From contig WPDH01000065.1 in NCBI GenBank assembly GCA_019137255.1, positions 186,001 through 250,000 of the forward strand: a stretch of 64,000 nt of DNA, written 5' to 3'. Position 1 is the first letter of the stretch; every line of letters begins with the position of its first letter. A program made the translations under genes and the position numbers. Origin of the DNA: Corinectria fuckeliana (taxonomy: Eukaryota > Ascomycota > Sordariomycetes > Hypocreales > Nectriaceae). Shown in pieces: positions 1 through 12,447 of this stretch. Under the pieces are notes generated by a model. It did no database searches. It was not told the DNA's origin and saw nothing but the letters and a program-made list of their open reading frames with translations.

Positions 1-3000
1 ATGCCGGCATCGCGGTTGCTTCGGGAGTAAGTTTTCCTACTCTCTTAGTTTTTGGTTCCCAGGTTGTCTCCATTCCCGGAGAGGACGGGTAGGAGGGGGG
101 GCATGCAGGTGATGCGCTGGTGATGATGTGAAGCAGTCAACTAAACAGTACGTGCAGCGCCAAACTATACGAGATCGGGGCTGGGACTTCTGAGATTAGA
201 CGGATGGTGATTGGAAGGGCCTTCAACAAGGAGTATGCCAACGTCTGAGCGGGCGGGAGTGGGTGATACATTATGCAGGCCACAAATTAGTAGATAACTA
301 TGGCCTCGGGGTTGAGCTGTCCGCCGTGGGGGAGACTATGGAGACGATGACGGAGACGGTGGAAGGCGAAACTGATCATCGGTCATCGGTGAGCCAAGGT
401 GAGGAATACATTGGCGGTGTGAACAGTCATGGGAACATGTCATGGACCTTGTTGAGTGTTGAGTGACGGATGGATTGCGCGAAGCGGATGGGAAAAAAGG
501 TTGGTTGTAGACGCACGGCCTGAGGTACGAATAGTTGCAGTTGCATGGAGCTGCAGGCTGAGAGAGGAGAGCCCCAACTCCAACAAGCTTGTAGTATGTA
601 ATTAGTAGCTAGCAGCTAGCAAATGAGCAAATCAAGTTTCCATGGATATCATGCACCACTACAAAAAAGCTTTTGCTTGGCAATGCAACAGGGTTGATGA
701 GGTTGCAACAGGGCCTTCCCGCGGAACCTGGAAAATTTCCACGTCCCACGAGGACTGTCTGCCGGGGGACGGACTCCAAGACTCGGAGTTGAAGAGTGAG
801 TGAGACAGAGAGTCCTAGCGACTTGGGCTGCACGCCCTAACCTGCTAATAATAGTAGCGTGTTACACTGGACGGCGTGGTATTCCGTACCTGATCTACAT
901 GTACTGTACTGTATCGCAAGCTTCTGAAGACTCGAGGGATCGTCTTACTAGTAGCTTCCATGTCTGGGTGCGTGGGATGACGGTGAGCAACCGACACCGC
1001 ACCCCTAGCCCTATCGTGAGATTGATTTTTCGGCGGGGCTTGGTGTCGTTCCTCTGGAGATTGAGAAGCTTGCCTATCCCACCTTTGTCTTCTCCTCACT
1101 TCTTCTTGCACGCCGTTTGTTAGGCGTGTCGGCAGCCCGAGTTTCCTCCCATCTCTTCTCTTCCCTCCCCCTCAAAAGCCGGCGGCTGCGCTAGACCACT
1201 CGGATGTGACCGTTCAACTTCACCCCACGGAGCCTCCCCATAATGGTCCTCCGTGCCATGGGCTTTGCATCCTGCGGAAGGATTGTGTGACTGTGTGTGT
1301 TGCAGGGCGACGTGGGACAGATGGACAATGTTTGTTTTTTCTTACCTAGGTGTGGTCGGTCTCGCCATATTGGCAACGACCTCGTGACCATGATGATCCT
1401 GCTTCAATCAGCCCAAGCGGGATCGCTGCCACCCACCGGCACTGCATCTTCGTGGCTTTGTTGAGTCCCTGCAACCATGAGGGACGCCTCCGTTGTTCGT
1501 GACCTACCGTAACTGGCTTTCTTTTCTTACGTGTGCCTCGGGGCAGTCACAGAATGATGGTGTACGAAGTACTAGGTAATATTTGGTAATAATGGAAATG
1601 CACCCCCGGCGACTGGACACTTGCGCATCCTTCCCCCTTCCCTACTGATTGATGACAACCGCCCCATTCCGCTGATCAGATCACATCTTTCTCGAAACGG
1701 GCTTCCTCCCCCGCGCATCTTCTGCTCTTTGAGCTTCTTGAATAACCCTGACGGGGGCCCAAAAAAAGAAAAACAACCCCCATGGTCCGAGTTTCAGCGC
1801 CGCTCTCGGCCGGAGACGGGCGAACAAAATAGTTGTGCTGCGGCCAGCAGCAGAGCCGTAGTCTAGAACGTCCATGTGAATTGGATGCGTTGTGTGAGCG
1901 TGCGTGCGTGTGGCAGCCCTGGAGGGGATTGGAAGTTCCCAGCGCTGAGGGAGACCCCTGCTGTTTCCCCCTTGCCCTGTATGGCTGTTCCCTGTCGCCT
2001 TGTCGCCGCCTGTGGGGGGGGAGGGAGGGTGGAAAGGGTCCGGGTGGGCTCGCTTCCCGGGACCCTAAAATGGGATTCCGCGAAGCTCCAGAACTAGGTA
2101 CTTGGTCGCTGCCACTCGCTCAAGTCCGTTCGTCGCATCCCAACCCTCTCATCCCCAGGCATCAGCATTAATGGCACAATGGAAGCAGGAGCTTGGTCAG
2201 TATACGTAGCTTGAGACATTTTTCTCTCAAAGCCTGGTCGACTTTTCCGAAAACAAAACGCCATCGTCTTCGCGGCATGCCGTAGCTTGACAGCGCGGGG
2301 GAGGTCGATGGGGCAATGTTGAGCCGCTACATGGATTGACGTCTTAGACCAGCCCCGCCCCAGGCATCAGAATAAAAAAAAAATAGGTACGTATCTAATA
2401 GGTACTGCTGGCTGTAATGAGCCGGGGTTGCATCAACGACATCGGGGTAAACCGAGAGCAATGCTCTATGCACGAAGTACTTCGTAGGTAAAAGCCGGGG
2501 ACCGCCACCACTATTGCGCTGGATCTTTTTGTTGTTTCCCCAACACACACCCGCATTGCTTGTGTCCCGGCCGGTACATACGGCAGCTCGGATCTCGACA
2601 GTGCTTGCTTAGCGCCATGCAGGCCCTAGACGCTGGGGAGGGATCCACGGGATGGATGCTACGGGAGGGGGGTCGCAGGGCATCGAAGCCGGGACCGGGG
2701 GCGTGGGTGGCGTCGTGAAGGTGTGCGCACAGCCGGCTTCGTCCTTGATAGTTCAAAGAAGAGAATGTCAAATGTGTGTTATAAGTCGGCGTTCCTCGTC
2801 GTCCCTCTCCTCGTCACGCTCCTTCAATCATCTCCTTCAATTGCCTTGGGCTGCCAGCTGTCAACAGGTGGAATTGGCTTTCTAAGCGCCTATCCCTCCC
2901 GTATCCGTCCCGGGCGCCACATCCAAGCTCCCCCTTCCTCCCCACCAAGAACCAGGGTAGCTCCATCTCCATCTCGCCACCAAAGAGCTCCGACTCCAAG

Positions 3001-3092
3001 CTATCCCCAAGCTCCTCTTGAGAAAGACAAAATCCAATTTTCTTTCTTCTTCTCCCCCTTTCACACATTCTCACAATCACATCGCCGCAAAC
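1..3092. other. Gene-free left flank
   Basis: No open frame here has convincing protein character: all are short, mutually overlapping and without recognisable domains. The stretch holds G/C-rich and pyrimidine-rich tracts. Near 2473-2484 is a perfect 12-bp palindrome centred on GTAC, one of several such sites in the window. The last ~250 bases are pyrimidine-rich and probably form the promoter and leader of the dehydrogenase gene that starts at 3093. Confidence 0.6.
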
Positions 3093-4541
3093 ATGTCCTC
3101 CTCCATGATTGCGCCCATCCTCCGACAGGCCGCTCGCCGCGCCGCGCCGGCCCTCGTGCGTCCCGCCTTCGCTGCCAGCTTTGGTGCTCGCAAGCTGTCC
3201 AACGGCCCTCCCCGCCAGGATAAGCCTGGCAGCTACTCGCGAACCGACCCGGGCGTCGAGGTCGAGTACCCCGAGGAGCACGAGCTTCCTAGCAGTAAGC
3301 CCGTCGTCGGTACCGGCGGTCAGTACGTCAAGCCTACTCTGGGCAGCTTCTCCCTCGATAACCACGTCGGCATCGTCACTGGCGGCGCCCGTGGCCTGGG
3401 CCTCGTCATCGGTCAGGGAATGGTCTTCTCTGGCTCCAACCTCGCTCTCGTCGACATGAACAGTCAGTAGCCATTGTTGTATTGTATTTACGTGCCTCGA
3501 GCCACTTGCTGACACCCATCGCAGAGGAGGAGGCTGAGAAGCAGACCAACCTTCTCATCGAGGCCTTCAAGAAGGAAAACCCTCGAGCTGAGCGGTAGGT
3601 CTTTAACCCACCCCCCNNGGTATTTAACCCCCCCCCCCCCCCCCCAATTGCACCAACACTTCCATGCACCCTAATCAGAACAATACTAACATCAGAAAAT
3701 CTCCAGAATCCCCAAGGTCACCGCTCACTACGCCGACGTCTCCGACCCCGCGTCCGTCGACGCCTGCATCGCTGAGATCATCGCCGCCCACGGCAAGATT
3801 GACGACCTCGTCACCTCGGCCGGCTTCACCGAAAACTTCGAGGCCGTCAACTACCCCATTGACCGCATGCGCAAGCTCTGGGGCGTCAACGTCGACGGCA
3901 CCTACCTCTTCGCCACCTCTGTCGCTCGTCACCTCATGGAGCGCAAGAGCCCCGGCAGCATGGTCATGATCGGCAGCATGTCTGGCTCCATCGTCAACGT
4001 GCCGCAGCCCCAGGCGTAAGTCATCCGAGCTCAGCATTGCCGTGGAACCAGGTTTTCTCTACTTTTTCTTTTGCTGACCTTGCCTTTTATAGTCCTTACA
4101 ACGCTGCCAAGGCCGCTATTCGACACCTTGCCGCCTCCCTCGCCGTCGAGTGGGCTCATGCCGGCATTCGTGTCAACTGCATTTCCCCGGGATACATGCT
4201 GACTGCATTGTAAGTGAAAATCCGCAGCCCTCTCAACCTGCCTTGCTCACCGTCCTGGCCCGTCCGCGCGGAACCGGTTGCAGAACGCGGCCCCACCCCC
4301 ACGCATCGTCGATCGAGCATGATATGATATGATCTGGAATAGAGCTGATTGCCCCAATAGGACTCAGAAGATCCTCGATGAGAACCCGGACCTCAAGCAG
4401 AAGTGGATTTCACTCATTCCCCAGGGCAAGATGGGCCTGCCCAAGGACCTCATGGGCCCCGTCACCTTCCTGCTCTCAGACGCCAGCCTGTACGTGACCG
4501 GCGCGGATCTGCGCGTTGACGGTGGCTACACTGTCACCTAA
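3093..4541 (+). CDS. Short-chain dehydrogenase/reductase with mitochondrial-type presequence
   Basis: Five exons (3093-3462, 3525-3594, 3707-4015, 4093-4209, 4361-4541) give 348 residues. It is a classical SDR, an NAD(P)-dependent oxidoreductase of the fungal sorbose reductase/arabinitol dehydrogenase-like group; the substrate cannot be read from the sequence. The coenzyme motif TGGARGLG is at about residues 96-103. The usual NNAG motif is changed to TSAG (183-186), the catalytic Ser is near 239, and YNAAK is at 252-256. The C-terminal VDGGYT is typical. Residues 1-37 carry several Arg/Lys and no acids, as in a mitochondrial presequence, so the enzyme is about 60-80 residues longer than minimal SDRs. 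The ATG at 3093 was chosen because the frame upstream is pyrimidine-leader-like. Intron 2 has a consensus TACTAAC branch point but also contains two undetermined bases and a long C run. Confidence 0.9.
3611..3645. other. Undetermined bases and poly-C run in an SDR intron
   Basis: Two N bases (3617-3618) lie between a short C run and an 18-base C homopolymer (3628-3645). They fall inside intron 2 of the SDR gene, so the coding sequence is not affected, but the intron length is uncertain. Confidence 0.95.
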
Positions 4542-7500
4542 GGAAAATGATGACGGGAAAAGAAAAAAGGGCAACTGCTCTGATATGTGCTATTTCACGC
4601 GGGCGTGCAAAAATAGAACTGAGATTGGCTTAGATAATGGTAATGCTACGAACAAGGAAAGGCTCTCTACTACTCCACTATGGCAACGTACCTGGGTGTT
4701 GGAGGTTTTGGTATGTATTGTGCGATGCACCCACGTGCTGGTGACGGGGTGTACATCCATTCCCAAGTAAGCGTCTGCCACGTCGCATTGAAGGCGGTGA
4801 TTGCTAGGCTCGCCTGACATGGGCAGGGGATATAGCAAGCTTTAATAGATCTGGGGAAAGAGAAAACAAGCAAGAGCCGGCCCAGGGATTGCGTGACCCT
4901 TGCTCCATCTCATCTTGTTGAGATGCCTGCCTTCCGCTGTAGATACCTGGTGGCTGAAGCGTCTTTCGACAATCGCTGCGTTACACGAACAAGTCGAGGC
5001 GAATCCAGGGACCTTGATGTACGCCGTAGTATCGTGCCACCCGGGTCGCCGCGTGGTCGCACACGCATCCCGTCCCGTCCCGTCGACCATCCTCGATGCG
5101 CTATGCAAGGGTAGTAGATATGCAGAGGACGATACTACCGGGAACAGCTGAGGTCGAGGGGAAGGAAACCTGCAAGGCCACCCAGCACACTTCGTTGAGT
5201 CCGAATCCTGGTCTGAGTGCAACGATGCGGGGCAGCTCACCGGTTCCTAAAGCGATGGGGGAGGGGGGAGCGCGCGAGGAGACGATGTGAAATAGTGTTG
5301 CGAGGTGAGTTGATCAGTCCACGGTCGCGAGGTGTGGATGAGAGTGCATTGAGCGCATGTGTCAATGATACCATGATGGCGAAGATGCTAGCTGTCGTCG
5401 TCTGTCAACGTTGCCACTTTGGTTTTGAACCATCGCATGCCGCCAAGAAAGGGTATGTTGCTAGAGATTGCGCTTCTTCTTTCACGTGTTAAAAATCTCC
5501 GCTTACGCTCGCCGTGACCTGCTCCGGATCTCGATGTTCCATGGCCGGTTAGTTCCCGCTGAGCTCTTTGGCGCTCTAGACTCTCTCGTCTAGTGTTTGT
5601 TCATCGCACCGGTCGCCCCGTAGTGCAATGCCCGGTCGCGTATCGATGCGATATTACCCGACGCGGAAGAGGTAACAAGTAGGAGGAGGGACTGAGCTGA
5701 GGAGACAACAATGCAAGAGCATGTGACCTCTGTTCAATGCTCTGAATCGTGCCGCCTATCAGCCTCAATACTTGCAATCGGGCCTGAATCTGCAGTTAGT
5801 CAGATGGTTGGGCCGTCGCGTCCCAAAGAGGCAGCTTGACAGCTATCGCTTGGTGGGCGATGGGGGGAAATCCTATCGTTTTGAAGTCAAGGATCGCGCG
5901 ACCCCGCAACCATTGATTGGTCTTCTTGGTTGTATCCCTGGCCGTCGCCTGGGTCCAACGTGGGGGGTTCTGACTTGTCGAGTCAACGAGAGTCGCATCT
6001 GATGTATCCAACCCACGTGGGCGTGAATCAACACCCGCCTTGAAAGATTCGTAGCTTCAAGCTCCAAAGCTTCATGGCTTCGCAGCTTCACTGGCGTGCG
6101 TGACGAACTGATTACGTCGATAATAAATCACCTAGACTAGATCTTCCCCTTTGGCCACTGTGTTAAATGCTCCCTAGATTCCCGGCTCAGAGGAGAGCTC
6201 CCCGCAGTTACTTAGTTAACCGTCAGAGCTCGGCGTCACGGATCCAAAGATTGAGTTCCCCGCCAAAAGTCGGCATTCCTCTCGGCCGACAAGGCAACGC
6301 ACACGCGCGCATAGCTGCTAGTCACAGATGGGTGCCGGACCTAAGCCACCCTTCAAGTCAGGGCGTCTTCAGGAACGGGCAGCCATCCGTGTCCAGCCCC
6401 CTCGAGAAGATTTGAACGTGCGAGCCAATAGTGAACGAGACAAGGCGCTCGGCAGAGTTTGCTATAGTCTCATTCGTGGTGGCTGGCGGTCACACGACTT
6501 GTCCGCCCGGGTTTGACCCCCGCAAAGAGGGCATCTAGATCAGAAGACCCCGGGTCAAAGGGCATGTGCCATGAGACGGGGCGGCAAAAAGAAAGAAGAA
6601 TTGAGCTATGTGGTAAGAAGCAAGGCCAGGTGACCAATTGCCCCGAAGCATCTAGCACCGATTGTGCTGTCACTTTCTGATTATGACGACCGGAATCGAC
6701 TTGCTGTTGTCTGCGATAGGGGGAGCTGCTGAATTGCAAATTGCAACCGAACCGATCAGAAAGCAAAATTCTGTCACATTCTTAGACAGGCGAGCAGTGA
6801 GGCTCAGCTAAGGGGTCCGTCTGAGCTGACGCCGTCGATGTCGATTTCTCAAGAAGACAGCATGAGAGGTGTGATGAGCGGAGGCGGTTGAGAGGCAGAG
6901 TTCATGGTGCACAGCAGCATGACCTTCGGTGGGTAGAAATCCTCAAGATAATTACAGCCTGGGCAGGTTTCGTAGATGAATCCTGACGATAACTTACACC
7001 CGGAAGACAGAGCAGAGAGCGCTAGGTCCTCTTCGAGGTGGTCGGATGGCTGCATCTGGGAGAAATGGCCTCGGGGTTGAAAGTTAACAAGGAGTGTACT
7101 TTGTATTCCGGAGTCGCGCATTGAGCAAAGACGATTGATTGCTTTTGCCAAAAGCAACCAGTGTTTGGGATGCAAGACCAGGCTGAATGTGACTAATGAG
7201 AGGGCAGGCAAGGTCAAGCTACCTGGTGTGTCATGAGGAAAGAATGAGCTCAACCGATAGGTGAGTAACGGTGGGATGCCTCGACGATATTGTGATAGAT
7301 GTGGTGCAGGGGGGTACGGCGTGGGGGAGTCTTGCGGGTACGGATAGCAGCCGGGCGATTGGGGTTTCTGCGGCTAGATGAGGACGATCCTGCCCCATTG
7401 GGCTCGGGAGGCTGTCTTGACCTGGTAGGCGATTTGATGACACCAGAGCTCAGAGAGGAGAGAGAGCCGGAGAGGATGCGAGACAGTACGCGGAGCCGCA

Positions 7501-10500
7501 GACATGAATTTGAAGTGAGAAGTACTTCGCGAGTCAGCTTGTGGTGACAGGTCGCCTCAAACAAAACGGATGATCAATTCGTGAGCCACGAGCAGATCGA
7601 CTGCTGAGTGGCCAGTCAGAGTGGAACGAAGCTGCGATGAACAAATGACTAGAAAAGGACCCATACCCGAAACCCGTAGACCGCGCGATAATACAGTCAG
7701 TAACAATCAAGGGGAAGATGGGTGAAGGGGAAGTAAGGGAGAGAGAGGGCACTCCAACAAAGACGAGAAGAAGACGAGGGACGAATTAAGCAACCCAAAA
7801 GACGGCCTGGGATGCGGTTCCATATTTATCGACCTTGGCAGCATTGATCACCGTATCGTCATCCACTGAGTCGGTGTCGTACTTACATAGCTTACCTAGG
7901 TGGACAAGCTTCGGATCGAGTCGACGAGCCTGAGAGTCAACGAGAGTTGCTCCGATCCGACACGGGTGGCGGTGAATGCGCTCTTCAGTTGGGACCTGGG
8001 GGGAGGCGAGGCGGGGTGAGAGTGAGGGTGAGGGTGAGGGTGAGGGTGACACCTGTCTGGGCTGAAGCTTGAAACCCGAAACCTGAGAAGTGAGACTTGA
8101 GACTGAGGACTTGACTTGCATGTCTTTGAACGAGGAGGGAGCGTAATTAGTCGATGAGGTGGCATCTGATGTGTTCGTGCCCCGTGATCCTAGGCCGCCG
8201 GTCTCGTGGTCTCGGTTTCTAGTCTCTTCCGCCTTGGCCCGCACCAGGTGCAGGTCCTACTAGGCCCTACTAGTACGGTGCTGTCAGCGCGGCAGAGTGC
8301 GTGCAGCAATGGCCGATAGAGAAAGGCTGGCAGGGAATCGCGACGCTTCACAAGAGGACAAGACCTAGCATCGATGCTGGTGACAGTGATAAAGTGTGCC
8401 TGGAAACCTGAGCGGTCTTCCCTACTAGTAGTACTAAGAAAGCAGGAACAACCATAACTGGAGATGGACCTTCTTTGATAGACTACACCCTCTTCACTGC
8501 TGCATCCCCCCCTCCTTCTCTTCCTTCTCCTTAAAAAGGGCCAAATGGGTGGGAAGGCCCACTAAATCGGAAGGCAGGCACATGCCGGAGTTACCAGCAA
8601 GGTACATCTTTGAGCTCAAAGCATGGAATGGAACGCTGCTCTTTAATATGCATGTGTCTCCTTGACGACCCCCATGCCGCCCATCCATCCATCACCAGCT
8701 CCCCGTTCTCTGCGCCAGCTCGGCCTCGACCTCCCAGATAGGTTCTCGGCCAACTCCAAGAGTCGCAATTGCAGCTTCATGGGCGACCCCGGTACAAGAG
8801 ACACGCGATCCAAGGCACAACAGGGCTGGCTGGTTGAGGTTTGCGCTAGGATCCCCTCCCCCAGCCATTTGGGTCCTAGCACGAATACCCGTACGTGCTC
8901 TGTATCGTTGACCGGTTGGTTGGCTGGCTGTCTGTCTGGATAGCAGCCGCCTGTTTCTCCGAAAGCACAAAGGGACTCATCCGAGACTGATAACTTCCCG
9001 ACGGGAAGGTCCAAGGTCGACGGGCTACGATCACTACTTGCGGACGGACCATAAGAGAGCCCTATGTCAGTGGCCACAGAGGAGCGAGACCGCGAGATTG
9101 CGAGACCGGCGAGAGTCTGTAAAGACTGGTAGAGACTGGTTGAGAGACGAGTCAAATCCAGGCATTTGTCCCTCTCCTTTTCAACCATCCCATCTCACCA
9201 TCTTCCACGATTTAGCGCTTCTAGCTCGCTCCTTTTCTCCCGTCTCCGCCTGTTCCTGTTATCCCTCTCGAGTCTCCGCTCTTTCTCGCGCCCCGTCCCC
9301 GTCTCTTGTTCTTCTCTACCGCTGCCCCTGGCCCCCAGGTCGTTTCTTTTTTCCTCGCCTCCCATACTACAGCACGCCGTTGGTTTGCTTAGCCAGCCAA
9401 ACGCCTTCGGGGCTAGAGCCTCCACTTTGAGATTCTCTCGGCATCCAACCCCTGTGGCTTGGCCTATAAACCCCGTCCCATACCGACCTAACTCGGTCTC
9501 CCCGTCTCGTCGTCGTTTATCACTGCCGTCTGGTACTTCACTTAGTTAAACTACGGGCTCATTGAGCATTCGCCTTCTTGGTCTTGTTGCTGTTTTCAAG
9601 CAAACCAAGCCACACTCGTGCCTCAGGTAGCGCCCCACCACACTACCGCGGCAGGGTACCTCCGCCGTCTCCATCTCCTCCGGCTCACACCGAGCTAGCC
9701 GTCTCTTTTCACATCCGCCCTCTCGCGCGAGCTGCTTTCACTTCCAAGTCCGACACAAAGTTATACCAAGTCCCTCGCCCTGTGATTTGGCCGACCAACT
9801 GCGACGCCGCCGCCGCCTTCAGCTCCGCCTGTTTCTGGGCGGTTTTCTTCTTCATTTGCCACAGCCCATTGACTCCTGGCAACACCAGCTTCAGCGTGAG
9901 CACCGGCCGCAGCCGCATCACCAGCCGTTCTCGAGCCGTCCACCGTCTTTTTCTCTGACGCCTCAGTTCTCGCCCGTTTCATGCGCTCTTGGCCCCGTGA
10001 CGCGCAAAATCTTCCATTGCGCTGCACAATCTTGCACGAGCCAAAAAAAGATCTTTATCCTGGTCCCGACGCCGCCGCCGCCAACGACAAGCTGGAAACC
10101 TGGTCACACTTACACAGCGCCTCCCCGACTCCCCGAGTTCAGCTGTCAGCGCTGAGCTAAGCCCGTCACGTACCTACTACTTCACCACTACCTCGCTTTA
10201 CGAAGACGAGGACGTGGACCAGGACAGAGACGAGGACGAAGCCAACCATTGAATCAAGATTGGTCACCAACTCGTTGTGGGCCCAATTCCTTGCGTCGCA
10301 GCAGGTTCATCCTCGATTAGTCTCTACCGGTAGAGCTGCATTGATACGGCACATCCCTGAGCCACGCGAGAAGCCTCGGTTCTGTGTAGCTCTACTCTTC
10401 GGTTTTTACTGAAGCTGGTGTTTTTTAGCGCTACAGCCCTGTCTTGTTTGTCCCCTCTAGCCCTCGCGTGGTCTTTACTTTATCTCGTCCTCACGGTCGA

Positions 10501-10833
10501 TTCAGCGAGCGAAGAGAAGTCTGTTTGGTTCGCAGGCTGTAAGCGAATCGGCCCTATCTCACTTTATTCTCGCCCTCGCCGTCACTACTACCTTCACTCT
10601 GACCCCTGACCTCACCCTCGCCTTCGCCCTCGTTCTTGATATTATTCTCACTCACCGATGACAAACCTTCGATAGCGATCATGCTTTGCCCTCATAGCCA
10701 CCAATAGACAACTCCGCCCAAAAATCAGTGGGCTCACCGACGGACAGGCGATTTCTTTACACTCTCTTAACCTTTGCGGCACCCACAGTAGCCAGTGGCC
10801 CTTGCGTCTTGGTGGTATTTCTGAGTCGCACAT
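4542..10833. other. Long intergenic stretch, no supported gene
   Basis: About 6.3 kb between the SDR gene and the GATA-like-domain gene. Open frames on both strands are short, low in complexity and lack domain signals. A small GGGTGA minisatellite is at 8014-8049. From about 9170 to 10630 the plus strand is strongly pyrimidine-rich (many TCTC, CGCC and CTTC tracts), as in long fungal leaders, so part of this may be promoter and 5' untranslated region of the gene starting at 10834. I could not place a leader intron with confidence. Confidence 0.55.
8014..8049 (+). repeat. GGGTGA minisatellite
   Basis: About five head-to-tail copies of a six-base unit GGGTGA, the middle ones perfect. The G-runs of three at regular spacing could in principle form a G-quadruplex. 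It sits in a long gene-free stretch. Confidence 0.85.
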
Positions 10834-12447
10834 ATGGACTCGCGTGTGCCAATGATACTGCCCAAGGGCATTGTCATGAACACAAAACACATATATAAGG
10901 AGGTCGCTGATTACTCCGTTGTCCCCCCTGACAAGGTCTGGGAATACTGGCATGGTATTTCACTCTGCTACAGTCCGCGTTTCTTCGAGCCTTTCATTAA
11001 CAGTATGGACAGTCTATACAACCACACACAAGAGGCTTAAGGACCCTACAGCTTGCCGCTTGGAGAATTTCTGGTGGCATGTCTGGGGTAGCAACCGGAG
11101 GTTTCTCAAGGGCAGTACCCTGGCCAAGCTCTACGAAGACATCTCCGTTGGACCAACCTTTGTCCCCCTCAAGGGTCCCCCGAACAGATGGGAGGGACCA
11201 GATGTATGTCTCACCAGTACCACACCATTTGCCTGCTAATGCTGACCGGCATACTCTAGATACCACCCATCATCCGACAGCTCATGGAAGCGGTCCAGGC
11301 CGAGATGTCTCCACCGCCGCCTCCACAAGAGGCCCGCCCTTCAACGAAACCCAGCGATTCGGGGTTAAGGACCCTATCTTCCAGCGCGTCAAAGCCACCG
11401 CCTCCCCACCCCATCTTGAAAAAAGCTCGAGGTCCATCCTCATCAGGGCCCCGACCCACGGCCCGTTTCGTCTCACCTCACGAGTCTGCTGACGAGGATG
11501 AGATACCATCCTCGGGGAGCACAGCCGCCACAATTTCTGAAGCACCGGCGTACGTGGCCTCGTCACCCAAGAAGAAACCCTTTACTCCCCCAAAGAAGAA
11601 GTTCGTTGCTGCTTCGGCCACATCAAAGAGAAGACCTGCCTTGCCCAAACGGCAGTCTGCTGATTTTGGGTCTCGAGAATCAGCGTCCTCAAGTGGGTCG
11701 CGTTATGCAGGCGTTCAACGGACTGTAACTCCGATTACCGAACAGGATTCGGAACATGTCACCTCGGCATTGGGAGTTGGCGGTTCGTCTGTTGTTCCAC
11801 AGGAGCGTCCCGTGATGAGTGAAAAGGCGCGAGGTAAGCAGCCTGCCGTACCGCGACGGCCGGGCTTCGAAAGGAACGGAGTTTCCGAACATCAGACGCC
11901 GGCCTTATCCCAATTGGACCGACATCGGCCTGTCGAATATGCGAGACCCAGCATGCCCCAAGCACAGTCCCTAGTTGATCTTCCTGTTCTTCCAAGGAGA
12001 AGAGAGTCAGGGGCATCTCGATCATCATTGGAAATAGAATCATTGGCGACTAGCCTAGGCCACGACCGCCCGCCTTCACTGGCACGCTCCCAATCGCATG
12101 GCGGGTTTGACCCTCACAAGTCTCCAAATCGCCGATCGCTTGCAAACGGTCTTTTTGCTGGGTCCAAAGCTGAGACGAAAGCTGAGACCACCAACGTCGC
12201 CGTCAAGGGAACCATCCTCGACCAGTCCGGCCTTGGTTCTATGCCCCAGCCTAGCCTACTCCACGACCTCCCGGATCATTCCCTCACAATCAAGCCTCAA
12301 ACGCCCTCTATTCTCGATTCCCGCCTTACACCGACGCAACCCACGACGTCAGCCAGCGTGCCTCTCGGACGCACAAAAAGCCAGCTGACGCTCCTTCTCG
12401 AGCGCGAAAAAGCCAGAAATGGCACTAAGCCGCGATCTAAAAACTAG
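10834..12447 (+). CDS. Protein with AreA/Mks1-type GATA-like N-terminal domain (DUF1752)
   Basis: Three exons (10834-10954, 11004-11203, 11260-12447) give 502 residues. Residues about 59-88, with the core RLENFWWHVWG, match the domain shared by the N-terminus of nitrogen regulator AreA and yeast Mks1 (pfam08550 type). This is established as a domain of fungal nutrient-signalling proteins, but no biochemical role can be read here and there is no zinc finger. The remainder is Ser/Pro/Lys-rich and probably disordered. It contains a PPPPHPILKKARG-type segment, a GPRPTARF motif followed by SPHESADEDE, and a Lys-rich PPKKK stretch that could be a nuclear signal. A second in-frame ATG is at 10852. 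The first intron is 49 bp. The gene converges on the 1,515-residue protein gene. Confidence 0.85.

Noticed and set aside
6400..6540. Possible tRNA (sequence resembling a B box near 6508)
   Set aside because: No matching A box, anticodon stem or acceptor stem could be folded around it.
7786..8244. Minus-strand 152-codon frame crossing the GGGTGA repeat
   Set aside because: Its Ser-Pro run is simply the repeat translated; no start context, domain or conserved-looking block.
9166..9958. Plus-strand open frames at about 9.2-10.0 kb as a possible gene
   Set aside because: They are Ser/Leu/Pro/Arg-rich translations of a pyrimidine tract, in several frames at once, with no domain; better explained as a leader or promoter.
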